In this document: piece by piece, positions 11,810 through 22,808 of the stretch | Position numbering within the stretch: position 1 is the stretch's first letter | How the letters are laid out: each line of letters opens with the position of its first letter | Origin: Volvariella volvacea V23 | Taxonomy: Eukaryota > Basidiomycota > Agaricomycetes > Agaricales > Pluteaceae | Assembly: GCA_000349905.1 (NCBI GenBank) | Contig: KB722745.1 | Location: 75,233 to 139,232, forward strand | DNA: 64,000 nucleotides | Reading direction: 5' to 3' | Program-made: the position numbers and the translations under genes | The notes under the pieces: generated by a model | What the model was told of the DNA's origin: nothing | Seen by the model: only the letters and a program-made list of their open reading frames with translations | Database searches by the model: none

Positions 11810-14800
11810 ATGGGTGCCAACCCCCGTCTACGCTCTTTGGCTGCTCTTGCTGCCTCTCTCACTGTCCTTCCTGTACGTGCCCTGCTTCGATTTCGGCCCT
11901 TGACACGGCTTGGTGACGCGACTTTGGTAATTAGTTTGTAAACGCCAACGCCCATGGTTCACATGAAGGTCGCACTTTCCGCCATCGTCGACAATTCAAC
12001 CCACCCACTCTCCCAGCTGGGTGGTCCGATGAGGGATGCTACTAGTGAGTATTGCCGTGCGAGGGTGCGATGAGCGTTGGTGTTTACGATGCACCAGTGA
12101 CAACCCAGGAGCTCGCACCTTGCTTGGTGGTGGCTACGCAAGTGGCACCGAGATGACCCCATTGGCTTGCGCAAACTACTGTGCTTCACACAACTTTATC
12201 TATGCTGGAACTGAGTACTCCGGAGAATGCTGTAAGTCCTCGTTCCTTCCTATATCCCACTCACGGATTTTGACTTGGTGTGAACTCAGACTGCGACAAC
12301 TACCTTCAGAATGGCGGAGGCCCTGCGCCTTCCGGCGATTGCAACATGCCTTGCTCTGGAAACGCCAACGAAGTTTGCGGTGCTGGCGGTCGTCTCAACC
12401 TTTACTGGAGCGGCCAGGAACCACCCCCACCTCCTCAGATCAACCCCGGTGTCGGCGATTGGGTGTCCATCGGATGCTGGAGGTACGTCTGTCGCAATGA
12501 CCTGATGGATTTAATTAACGCCCAACGCCATTTCCTCTGCGAAATTGCATCTGCTCCGCACACTTGGCACGCTCAGCGATAACGTCAATGGTCAAAAGAC
12601 GCTCCCCGTCGGCATGGGTGTCGCAGGCGGTCCGAGCCAGAATGACATCGCCGCTTGCACAACTGCCTGCTTCAACGCTGGATACGGCTTTGCTGGAGCC
12701 CAATACGCTGCGTAAGTATTTACTCTGTCTACTTCAACTTCTTTTCCCACCTCGCACCACGTCTTGTTCACCCTACCTCCCGCTTAACGCGCCGCCTCCA
12801 TCCATTTGCCACTTCATTTGTCAACGTTGTATTCACATACTGATCGCATCTATCACAGGGAATGCTGTCAGTACCACTCATCCTCTCACCCCCACGCCAA
12901 AATCTGACTAATTAATTAATTTTTCTCTCCGATCATCTTCCTTAACCTTTCCATCTCCCTATCCCCAATAATCAAAATACAGACTGTGGCACCACTCTCG
13001 GTGGCAGCGGCACCCTCGTCCCCGATGGCGACTGCAACATGCTTTGCTCAGGCGACAACACTGAATACTGCGGTGGCCCCAACAGGCTCAACGTCTACAA
13101 CTACACCGGCACCGAGCTTCCACCCATCAATCCTGGTGGAGGAGGCGGTGGTGGCGGAGGAGGCGGCAACGTCAGCCCCGTCACCGAAGGTCTGCCTGCG
13201 GGTTGGCGATACGATGGCTGCTGGATGTAAGTCCCCCACTTCTTTCGTGTCGCGCGATTTCGGATTTCTTTTGTGGCTCTTTTTGGGCGTTGCCATTCCC
13301 GAAATGGCGACGCCCGAAAAAAGTCTTGCCACCTCACTTTGGGCGTGGCGGTTGGCGTTTTGTTTTGATTTGGGGCCCACGCGATCGAATCTGTCAATCG
13401 ACATGCCAAACGGAGACAGTGCCGTGCACTAGATTTGAACCGCGTGGCGCAATTTTTTTTTCATTGCTGGATCTTGGATTTCACCTTTGCCTCGGATATG
13501 AATAACACGCTAACCAACTCCCGACAGCGATAACGCCCACGGCCGCATCTTTGAACACGGTCAAGGCGCCGATGAGGAACTCACCGTTGTCGGCTGCATC
13601 GAGACATGCTCTGGCCTTGGTTACTCCGTCGCTGGAATGCAATTCTCCACCGAGTGCTGTGAGTCGAGCGTGCTGAGCGATTTGGAAGATTTTGGTCGCT
13701 GATTTGGATGTGTTCCACAGGGTGTGGTGATAGGCTCATTGCTGGTGCTGAAGAAGGTCTCGAGGGTGATTGCAACATGGGCTGCGGTGGTGCAAACACG
13801 TACGCCCGTCTTTCCTGCTTTTCACGTGACCCGTGGTTTACCGGAACTGTACAGTGAAGCTTGTGGTGGTCCTAACCGTCTCTCCGTCTACACCTCTGAG
13901 GAAACGATCACTGTCCTCCCTGTCCCTCAGCCCAAGACCACTGATCTCCCAGGAGAATGGGTCTATCAAGGATGCTTGAGAGAACCCACTACCGTCAAGA
14001 TGTGGATTAATCAGATCATCTGGCCGACCAACAACACCGCCGAAAACTGCTTGACCCAATGTGCTACCTTTGGTTACCCCGCTGCTGGTATGGAGTACGG
14101 TGAAGAATGCTGTAAGTTCCTCTTGAGACATGAAATGATTAGGTTTACTGATCACTTTTTAATAGACTGCGGTGATATTACCGATGTCGACCTCAAGGAC
14201 GGTGTTTATGGTGATGAATCCGAATGCAATATCCCCTGCAGTGGTGACCCAACTCAAATTTGCGGTGGTGGTAGCCGTCTCACTGCCTACTACTGGAATG
14301 CTCCTATGAACGTCTGGCACACACCCGAGAACACGGGTTACTACGAGTTCTTCGCCCCCGGTATCGTCGTTCCTTTGATCGCCACCGTTAGCATCAACAA
14401 CAAGATCAGCTTCCTCGAGAAGTGGGGTACTGGGTATGCGCGTTTTCTCTCCTCCGAACCCTACGCTAACATCGCTGCTCAGTTTCTGGAACTCCACCGG
14501 TGCATACGAGTTCGATCCTACCCTCGCACCCAACATTGATCTCGCATGGCGTGAGCAAAACGTCCAAACCGACATCTTCTGCGCCGGTTCCGTCATCCTT
14601 CCCGACAAGGCTGGTCGTCAACTCAACGTCGGTGGCTGGTCTCTCGACTCCACTTTCGGTGTCCGTCTCTATACCCCTGACGGCTCCCCTGGTGTCAACG
14701 GCACAAATGATTGGGAAGAGAACTGGCACGAACTCAAACTCCAACGTGGTCGCTGGTACCCCACCGCTGTCACCCTCGCCAACGGCTCCGTCCTGATCAT

Positions 14801-15991
14801 GGGTGGTCAAATCGGCTCTAACGATCTTCCTCAACCCAACTTGGAGATCTTGCCCAAGCCCGAAGGTGGTGATACCGTCCTGGAGCTCCCATGGCTTGCG
14901 AGAACCGACCCGAACAACTTGTACCCCTTCATCTTCATCTTACCATCCGAGAACATCTTCGTCGGCTACTACAATGAAGCTCGCATCCTCGAACCCGTCA
15001 ACTTCCAGACTATCAAGGAGCTGCCCAACGCCCCCGGAGCCGTCAACGACTGTGAGTTCTCATCCATTTCTCCGCAAACAGGCGAAACTAACAACATCTC
15101 ACAGTCCTCGCTGGTCGCACATACCCTCTCGAAGGTGCTGCCGTCCTCCTCCCTCAACATGCACCCTACACCGACCCTCTTGAGGTCCTCATCTGTGGTG
15201 GCTCCACCATTGGTGCCGGCTTCGCCCTCGATAATTGTGTCACCATTGCCCCCGAAGCTGAAGAGCCCCAGTGGACTATTGAACGCATGCCCTCCAAGCG
15301 TGTCCTGCCCTGCATTGTCCCCCTCCCAGATGGCACCTTCATGATCATGAACGGCGCTCACCAAGGTGTTGCCGGCTTCGGTCTCGCCACCGACCCCAAC
15401 CTGAGCGCGATCCTCTACGACCCCTACAAGCCTCTTGGCCAACGCATGTCCATCTTGGCTGACACCACCATCGCCCGCATGTACCACTCCGAGGCCATCC
15501 TCCTCCCCGATTCTCGCGTCCTCGTCTCCGGCTCTGACCCTCAGACCTTCGAGCCCGATGGCACACCCATCTTCCCCGAAGAGTTCCGTCTCGAGGTCTA
15601 CGTCCCACCCTACCTCAACGAGGGCCGCACCCAGCCCGAGTACACGATGCCGAACAACGACTGGGCATATGGTGGCCAATACCAGATCACCGTCACCCTC
15701 CACCACGGCGACACGTCGACCATGCGCGTCTCGCTCCTGGGTGCCGTCTCCTCCACGCACGGAAACTCTATGGGCGCCCGCACGATGTTCCCTGCCTTCA
15801 CTTGCGCTGGCAATGTCTGCACTATCACTGCACCACCCAATGCTGGTGTCTCGCCCCCAGGATGGCACATGCTGTTCGTCCTCGACGGGCCTACGCCCTC
15901 GCATGCTCAATGGGTCCGCATCGGTGGTGATCCTTCCGATATGGGCTCGTGGCCTAACCTCCCTGGGTTCACTCCTCCCGGATCTGGTTAA
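11810..15991 (+). CDS. WSC-domain copper radical oxidase (glyoxal oxidase-like, AA5 family)
   Basis: Secreted copper radical oxidase, expected to oxidise aldehydes or alcohols and release H2O2 for extracellular peroxidases. Thirteen exons: 11810-11872, 11935-12044, 12098-12231, 12290-12482, 12577-12711, 12859-12866, 12983-13226, 13528-13658, 13721-13799, 13855-14111, 14166-14433, 14483-15051, 15105-15991; all phases agree, giving about 1025 aa. A hydrophobic signal peptide ([14 protein letters not shown]) is followed by four WSC domains (about residues 50-475), each with paired Cys and a C-G-G-x-x-R-L-like end; a Gly run separates the second and third. In the C-terminal catalytic part all five expected ligands are visible: Cys574 (DIFCAG) and Tyr633 (RWYPT) for the Tyr-Cys radical cofactor, Tyr856-His857 (RMYHSE) and His948 (STHGNSMG) for copper. 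Spacing matches Phanerochaete glyoxal oxidase closely. Exon 6 is only 8 nt. The substrate cannot be read from sequence; the WSC repeats suggest wall or glycan binding, as in the CRO3-5 group. Confidence 0.93.
13280..13320 (+). repeat. 18 bp stem-loop inside the 301 nt intron of the oxidase gene
   Basis: The arms 13280-13297 and 13303-13320 pair over 18 positions with only two G-T wobbles, around a 5 nt CCCGA loop. The intron (13227-13527) is about five times longer than its neighbours. The stem would loop out sequence between the splice sites. Confidence 0.6.
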
Positions 15992-18178
15992 GTGCGCTGT
16001 GAGATATATGCGTGCGTGTGCACGTGTGTTGTTGATGATGTTGCTGCTGTCCATGACCTGTGATGAATAAATGATGAATGTCGCAAAGTAAACGGGACAA
16101 AGGAGGGGAAGCGGTCGTTTTGGTTTATTTAAACACGGTGACGGATTCTCTCTGCTTTCCACCTTTCTTTCCGCCCTCTCTCTCCGCGCCTTACACTCAT
16201 CTTCGGGATCTCCATGGACTGAAAATGCGTTGGTTGGCTACTCTTTTTCTCCCTCTTCCCTCCTCCCGCTCTCGCTCTCGTAAATGGACTTAGATAAATA
16301 CGGCTTTCTGTCTTCTATCTCAATCTCTCTCAACATCTATCTTTTATAACCTGCCTTTCTTTTTATACTTACATTCTTTTCTTTGTTCGTCCGATTTGTC
16401 CCAGTTTGCTGCGTGCGCTGGGAGGGACACACTTCCAAAGTCTTTAATACCCGTCGTCATTTGTTGTCGTTGTCGTTGTCGGTGTTGTCGAGTTTGTTCT
16501 GTGGTTTAGTTGGATAGGTGACGTTTTTGATTTGTGGAAAATATATATCTCTATACCTCAATCGCTACGGCTACGCCTGTGAGCTATTGGAATGGTGCTG
16601 AGCCTGACTGAGGTAGGTTATGGAAGTGCGAGGTCAATCAAACTTCTACCTTTTGTTTTTGTGGTATTGCCAGCCTCGGAAGCATGGCTTCGGAAGTCGT
16701 CTGATCACGACTCTGAGGCCTATTCTCGCACACATTCGAATTCTTCTTCGAGGGTGTAAAGTATATCTGACACTGCGATACTCAGCCATATCCACTCCAT
16801 CCCGCACTTGGCGTTCTCATCGGACTCCCGTTGACGTTCACATCGATCCCTTGGTACTCTTAAAATTTATAATGACAACTCATTCTCGTCCACCTCTTGA
16901 TCTCACGTTGGACATTCATACCCGGATCGGGTTCAGGCTAGGTTTGATGCCTTGGCTTCGTTGTACCCACAACTTGAACACTGATAGAAGCGCCAGTGGG
17001 TTGCGGCTCGCAGGCTACCACCACTGGCACGCCCCGGCCCTGTCGGTGAGCCCATCTACTATGTACGCAGGCCGGTAGTAGGGGCATCAGGTCGACCTTA
17101 ACTATGACGCCACTGTCACCGACCATCTTCCCATCTTCCTTTGTCTAATCACTTCTTCCACCACTGCCGCAAATGCTGATGCCGTGATGCAGATGCAGAT
17201 ATCGATGCCGATGCCGAACCCCCGCCTCTGGCTCGACTGGGGCGCTAACCTTGAAGGTTGATGGACAGCTCTGGGATGCGGACGGGGTGTGTGTATCGTT
17301 ATCGGAAGGTCGCCGAGTCGCGTATGTAGGCGTTGTCAATCGCCAGTCGTGACTTGTAGCTTGGGCGATTCGTAATGCTGAAACAACGGAAGCGGCCTCG
17401 ACGTAGCCAAGGCGCCGATGCTTTTGACGTTCAAGTTGACACTTCGGGTTGCATATTGCAGGTCCATCAGTCGGTCGGCCACAGTAGTGCGGGTTGAACG
17501 CATTTAGTTCGCTCGCGTAGATGGTCGCACGACTTCTGACCTGATCAACGCCCAGGTTCATTTGCAAGTCTGCAAACACGGTCATGATGGTCGCGGCCGC
17601 CTGGCCTGGTATTGTGTGTGCTTCGAATCCGCTAGACCCGCGTTCAATCGTTATGGCGACCTTGGGTGTGTGGCGTATCTTTTTTGACGTGAGTGGGAAT
17701 GGTTCAGTGGGCCTTGGGGAAAGCAACATAACAAATGCCTTGACATAGAGTATGGGCTAGACGGTTCGGGCCTGGTGGGGGTGGGAGTCGCTGATTGGGA
17801 TGGTACTTGAGCTTGGCTTTTTGGGGTTGTGTGCGGAGGACGGATTGTCGGAATGTTGCAAGTTTCTTTTTTTTAATAATGCGGAAGCTGAATACGATAC
17901 ATTCATTTTACGCAGAACCAAAGAAACAGAAGAGTGAGATGCATTTAGGGTGGTAGTTACCAGCAGCCATACTCCGACACCAACCGATTCTGCAAGAAGG
18001 GTCCAAATGCCAGTTCCTCTGGCCGATGGGTGCTTGACAAATATTTCGTTTCAGTCAGACAAAAAATATGCAGTTACGGCAGACTGGGTTGTGTTTCCCC
18101 TATTTGAAGGGGTGATAAAGTGTTGTGACTTTTGTTCAGTCACCGCTATCTTACTCCAAATCCACCAACTTGCACAAA
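15992..18178. other. intergenic region, 2.2 kb, no recognisable gene
   Basis: It begins with the oxidase 3' UTR (AATAAATGATGAATG near 16065 could hold a poly(A) signal). A 194-codon minus-strand opening at 17729-17145 and a second minus-strand opening at 17126-16938 have slightly protein-like composition, but no family, splice pattern or motif is recognisable. They may be relics of a decayed gene or chance. Confidence 0.4.
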
Positions 18179-19471
18179 ATGCCTGCTAAACGAACATACA
18201 CCACCCGCTTGCCTCAGCTCGTACCAAGGCGGGGCGGCAACGCTCAGCCCACTTTGCCCGTTCTGCCACGAGATCTCATAGATTCCATTATCGATCACCT
18301 TGCGGATGAAAAGATTGCGTTGAAAGCTTGCAGTCTCGTCTCCTGGGCGTTCGCCTTCTCCTCTCGCCGGCACCTCTTTCGTCGCCTACACTTTGATCTA
18401 GGCAACGGCATCGATAGAAGACTCGCCATCCTATCTTCCTGTCCTCCATCTCACTTATCACTGGCACAATCGCTGTCCATAGGAATGCTCGATACTTCGT
18501 TGACTTTCGATCACAGATTGGTGGTCAATACCCTCAAGTTGCTCACTAATCTCAATCGAATTACAATCCAATGCATTTGGGACCAAGGGTTCGATGTCGT
18601 TGATGATTCTGGTATAAGTAGAGCAGATATCCTCCGTGAGCTCTGTCGACCGACCATCACTCACTTTACCATCATTGGGAGCTTTGTGTTTCCGCCCGAT
18701 CACTTCCATCGACTTACCTCTCTCAGACACCTATCCCTTAGAAATGTCGCCTTCTTGCCCAGTCATACAAACACAGATTCGGGTTCACGTACTTCCATTA
18801 AGCTTTTATATCTCGGCCCATATTCTCTACTACTACACGAACATCAAACTAGCGTCCTTGCGACTCGATATCTTCAACGTCCCTCGTGCCCTTGGGATTT
18901 CCGTCAGCTCGAATCCTTGGGATTCCATGCAGTAGAGTTGTATGAGTACGATGCCTTTCTCCAATTTATGAAGAAATTCTCGCCTCTACATGTCTCGTCA
19001 CTTGCTGTTCAGGTTCCGTTAAATGGTAGGCTGCCAACTCCTGCCATCAATCTCATCACAATGACGCCAAATCATATAGTTATTGAGTCCAAGAATAGCT
19101 CTTTCATCGACTTCTCCATCATGCCAGACTTATCATGCCTTACACTTATGGTCAATAATACGATATATGACCGCAGTCACACTCCTTGGGTGGTATCTCA
19201 GCTACGAATGATACCGATGACCAACGAACTGCGCCAACTCCACCTTTGGCTTTTTTCCGACAATGATGACGCTATTACCAGTAGGAAAGAGGACTGGGCC
19301 GTGCTGGACGAATGCTTAGCCCGCGAACAATTTGATAGGCTGGAGTCGGTTGATATTCGCCTTCGGGCCGATACCGATCACCATCGACAATTGGTACAAC
19401 ACGTAGAAGATATGCTTCCGAGGACGATGGGCAGGAAGCAGTTGCGCGTTTCGGTCTCGGAATGTCAGTAA
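18179..19471 (+). CDS. F-box-like protein, single exon
   Basis: Likely substrate-recognition subunit of an SCF-type ubiquitin ligase, of the large lineage-specific F-box set in Agaricomycetes. It has 430 codons. The F-box lies at about residues 26-72: a LPVLPRDLIDSIIDHLAD start, the KACSLVSWAFAFSSRRHLFR core and the RLHFD end. The C-terminal two thirds are irregular leucine-rich segments (RHLSLRNVAFL, LESLGFHAV, LRQLHLWLF), typical of fungal F-box proteins whose LRRs are hard to align. The start at 18179 (ACAAA-ATG, MPAKRTYTTR) is preferred over an in-frame upstream start because the extra 18 residues look like UTR translation. Its neighbour on the opposite strand is a decayed gene of the same broad class. 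The target is unknown. Confidence 0.8.
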   Translation: MPAKRTYTTRLPQLVPRRGGNAQPTLPVLPRDLIDSIIDHLADEKIALKACSLVSWAFAFSSRRHLFRRLHFDLGNGIDRRLAILSSCPPSHLSLAQSLSIGMLDTSLTFDHRLVVNTLKLLTNLNRITIQCIWDQGFDVVDDSGISRADILRELCRPTITHFTIIGSFVFPPDHFHRLTSLRHLSLRNVAFLPSHTNTDSGSRTSIKLLYLGPYSLLLHEHQTSVLATRYLQRPSCPWDFRQLESLGFHAVELYEYDAFLQFMKKFSPLHVSSLAVQVPLNGRLPTPAINLITMTPNHIVIESKNSSFIDFSIMPDLSCLTLMVNNTIYDRSHTPWVVSQLRMIPMTNELRQLHLWLFSDNDDAITSRKEDWAVLDECLAREQFDRLESVDIRLRADTDHHRQLVQHVEDMLPRTMGRKQLRVSVSECQ

Positions 19472-19931
19472 ATCGCTGCATATCTATCTTTTTAGTGGAC
19501 TAATTTGAGGCGATGATCAGCCATCTTCTTGGATGCAAATTTCCCGATACTCTCTCGGTAAATCTCAACCCGTGGTGATTCTTCAATACGTAGCGGAGGC
19601 TATCTCTACCTTGGCCAATACTCTGAACCACCTACTGCACTCTTCCACTTCCCGAAATCAAGAGAACTGTTTCATTCGACTTTGGAATTTGCTTGTACCT
19701 TGCTGACGGCCTAACTTGCTCGCAGCGTTCACATCGTTTGCCATGTACTTCTCTCTGAGGCTGTACGTGAGGAAGTACATAGGCTAGGGGACGATTTTAC
19801 TAAAGACTTACTCGAAAACACATGCAATGAAATCAGTACTCCTGGTTATGGTGTTATTAGACGCAGTCTGATCACCCGGGACGCTTCGCCAAGCATACAT
19901 CCGCTCAATATTAAGGTCATCCCAAACCAGG
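19472..19931. other. 460 bp spacer between F-box gene and F-box pseudogene
   Basis: Convergent 3' flanks. No coding pattern or strong terminator signal was recognised. Confidence 0.4.
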
Positions 19932-21776
19932 TTATAGTAAATTCTGGAGCATGGGCCGTGGGACGCTCGTATCTAATTGAATATGAACCGTGTGCTGCAC
20001 GAATTTTTCTTTACAAGCTACAACATCAACCAAGCCAGCTAGATCGTAAAATTCGCTCTCCCTAGTCAATGCCTCTACAGCTTTCGATGAGCCCATAACC
20101 TCTATTCTAGCAATGCTTTGAACCTTTGCTACGCTCCTCTCCTTCATAAATTCAAGAAAAGTGCGAAGCCCAAGCTTGGGGCTAGATCGCGGCCTATCAA
20201 AAGACTCTTCACCGAGTCTAACAGTCGTGAGGTTTGGAAATGCTGACATTCTAGCTTGCTGGCACTGTTGACACATGGTATGCTGTATCTTCTTCACCCG
20301 TGTCTTGAGATAGCGACCAAGCTCCAATAAACCACACTCCCCACGTAAAGTCAAGGACTCGATGCTAGAAAACAACGAAACGGATTTTTTGGGGCTGAAT
20401 GGATGCCCCCACATTCTAATAGCGATCAATTCCAACTTTTTCCAGGTCAAATTCGACACATTCTGGACTGTTGTTGCCACTGGAGGAAATGCTGTTGGCT
20501 ACTTGACACGCGCTGGCTCTCTTCGTAAAGGTGGAGAGTAAGAACCGGGGAATGGTTCTGACTTTGAGCAGTGATGATGCATTCCATCGCTTCGAGCGGC
20601 GTATAGGGGAACATAGCCGTAAGGTATGCAGGTTGGGAGTAGGTTTTATGGAAGAATTGCTGAAGGAAAATGTGAAATGCTGAATGTCCGATTATTGCTT
20701 TGGACATCTCGAAGGAAAGGTTTGCTGTTACTGCCGGTGGGGTGTTGGCATGGCACAAAAGGATGGAAGGGGAGAATGAACGTGGTGAGAAACACGCGAT
20801 GTAGAGGTCACGAAGGTGTGGGGTTGCTACGGAACCGGAAGGTGCTTGGGCAGTGCATTCGTGAAAGCGGCTGGGGCTTACAATAATGGATTGTACTTTG
20901 GGGCACGCCTTGAGTACATCCTCATATAGACCTATATTGTAGGGACAAACGCCGTGAATCTCGAGGTATATTATGCTCTGTATCTTGGTGGACATTGGGT
21001 GGCATAGGGCATTGAGTCCCCAATCTATCAACACCCAGTTTACGAATGCCGAGTTGGATTGGATGACAGGGTGGCCTTGACAAGAGGAAACCGGCCATGT
21101 GCCGTTTATTTCCAGAGTCTCGAGCGTGGATGCTGATTTCAATAGCCATAATAGTGAACGGCGTCTGATTGCAATGATCGAGGTATAAATAGACCGGATT
21201 CTTGTCACAGCTGGAGAAAGGGACCCGAGGAGCCCGGGCTGCGGATTTCTTAATTCAAAATATAGATCCAGCGGCAGGTCCTTTGAGCGTTCAACGAATA
21301 GCTTGACCGAAACCTGTCCAGTGTTCGTGAGGCCAATGCTACAATTCGCCAGGAACTGCAAAATTATGTAACTGAAACCCAATCCCCGTTTTGAGGGTTA
21401 GAGTCTGTGCTCCAAGCTGCAACCACGTCATCCCTGAGGACCTTCATGATTTCATAACTGATATACGAGTGCAACCGACCGAAGGGGGTGAGGCGATTTC
21501 TCTGAAGGTTTATTTAGCATCTCCTGGTTTCAAATCATTGCGAGCTCTGGCGGCATTAGCCTCAGGCTCTGTCACCTTGGCCTTGAGCTCTGCTTCGTTT
21601 TTGTCCATTTTATCCTGTATGGCAGCCACTTGCTTATCGAGTTCGAGCATCCCGCTGAGATGCGTTGTCTCTGTGGGCACAGCAGTTGTTGGTGAAGTCA
21701 TTATCGACTCGGGCAATCGCGACCACTGAAAGAAGCCAGGAGGGTAAATCTCTGAGCCACAAGTCCAAGTGGTCAA
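19932..21776 (-). pseudogene. decayed F-box/LRR-like gene
   Basis: Pieces of one F-box protein are scattered over three frames. At 21776-21510 there is a coiled-coil leader (MLELDKQVAAIQDKMDKNE, then KAKVTEPEANAARARNDLKP) of the kind that precedes the F-box in agaric proteins, ending in an early stop. Next a short frame reads GDWVSVT, a TAA stop, then FCSSWRIVALASRTLD, resembling the second half of an F-box. A frame change leads into QVSVKLFVERSKDLPLDLYF and a 311-codon LRR-like body (21382-20447). Another shift near 20470 leads into the last 180 codons (20480-19932). No intron of realistic length bridges the shifts, and the openings start at non-ATG codons. This is best read as a pseudogene; one lesion could be an assembly error, but not all. 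Confidence 0.75.
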
Positions 21777-22808
21777 CTAAGTGGTCAAGCCAAGTAGGCA
21801 GGTTAGGGGTAATGAAATAGTACCATCGTCGAATTTTTGATTCATGCTTATTACCTATTATGGATACCAATAGGAGAGTGCTACCTGGTCTCTGTTTCTT
21901 CCAGGCTCACGCCCCTCAATAGCTGCTATTGGACGGTCAACGTAACCCGGTGTACTGGCTACTCAATTTTACCTTTGGATAGAGTTACCGGCACAATGGG
22001 GAGAATGACATTTACCCTCTCAGGATGCTTCATCGAGTGCCTGTCCCCTTATCACGCATCGAAGCTCACCGATACGTCAAATACTTCAGCACCCCCACTA
22101 GGTTTCAGTAGGATGTAATTGGCATAAATATTGACAACAAAAACACTACTCAACAGACACACGAGAAGTCTATATAAGATGACAAGGTGTTGAACCCGAT
22201 GTATCGAGACGAGGGGACATAGCTAGGCCTGCCAGATGTTAGCATTATTCATACCACACGTACTCATAGCAAAAACCCAACACGACTAAACGATCGACAA
22301 AGGCAAAGGATAGTTATTGACAAAAGAGTGTAAGAATGTCCGTAGGGTGTAGGGGTGCACAAGTTCAACTATGCAGTAAGCAAAAGAGAAGAGTCACGGC
22401 TTATACGTTCAGACGAGCAAAGTGGGGGGCAACAATACAGACAAAGGGGAAATTTCGGGATTGGTATAAGTCCAACTTGCAGAACAGTAGAATCCTAAAC
22501 AAAGCAGTAATAAGCAATATCATGGGACATGGACTAACGAGATTTAAGGAGCCTAGGAGTTGTATTATTAACGAGCCGTCGACCCAGGAGCCTGGGGAGC
22601 GGCGGGTATAGGGTATACTGGTGGGGGTAGGTATGGGTAGCGAGCGAGCGGGAGATATGAACGAGTGATAGTGCTTTATACAAGCCCGAGACAAGAACAC
22701 GACAGAAGACGAGAGCGAGTCCAGGAGGGCAAGAGTACAAAATTGACTGCGAGGCAATAGATAGCGTGAATAGATAGCCAAAGTCTAAAGGGATGCAGGG
22801 AATGGCGT

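Noticed and set aside
13432..13441. tRNA B-box-like sequence on the minus strand (GGTTCAAATC) inside an oxidase intron
   Set aside because: The flanking bases do not form a T-stem, and no acceptor stem, anticodon arm or A box is found.
14969..16162. 397-codon minus-strand ORF over the oxidase 3' end
   Set aside because: It is an antisense shadow of a strongly conserved coding exon with biased codon use.
17145..17729. 194-codon minus-strand ORF as a gene
   Set aside because: It shows no domain, signal peptide or splice context and has His/Arg/Pro-heavy composition late in the frame. It is kept only as a note under the intergenic entry.
20447..20480. A 30 nt intron (GTGTCAAG to CTCCAG) to rescue the F-box pseudogene
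   Set aside because: It is below the size that spliceosomes handle, and the upstream stop and frame changes would remain.
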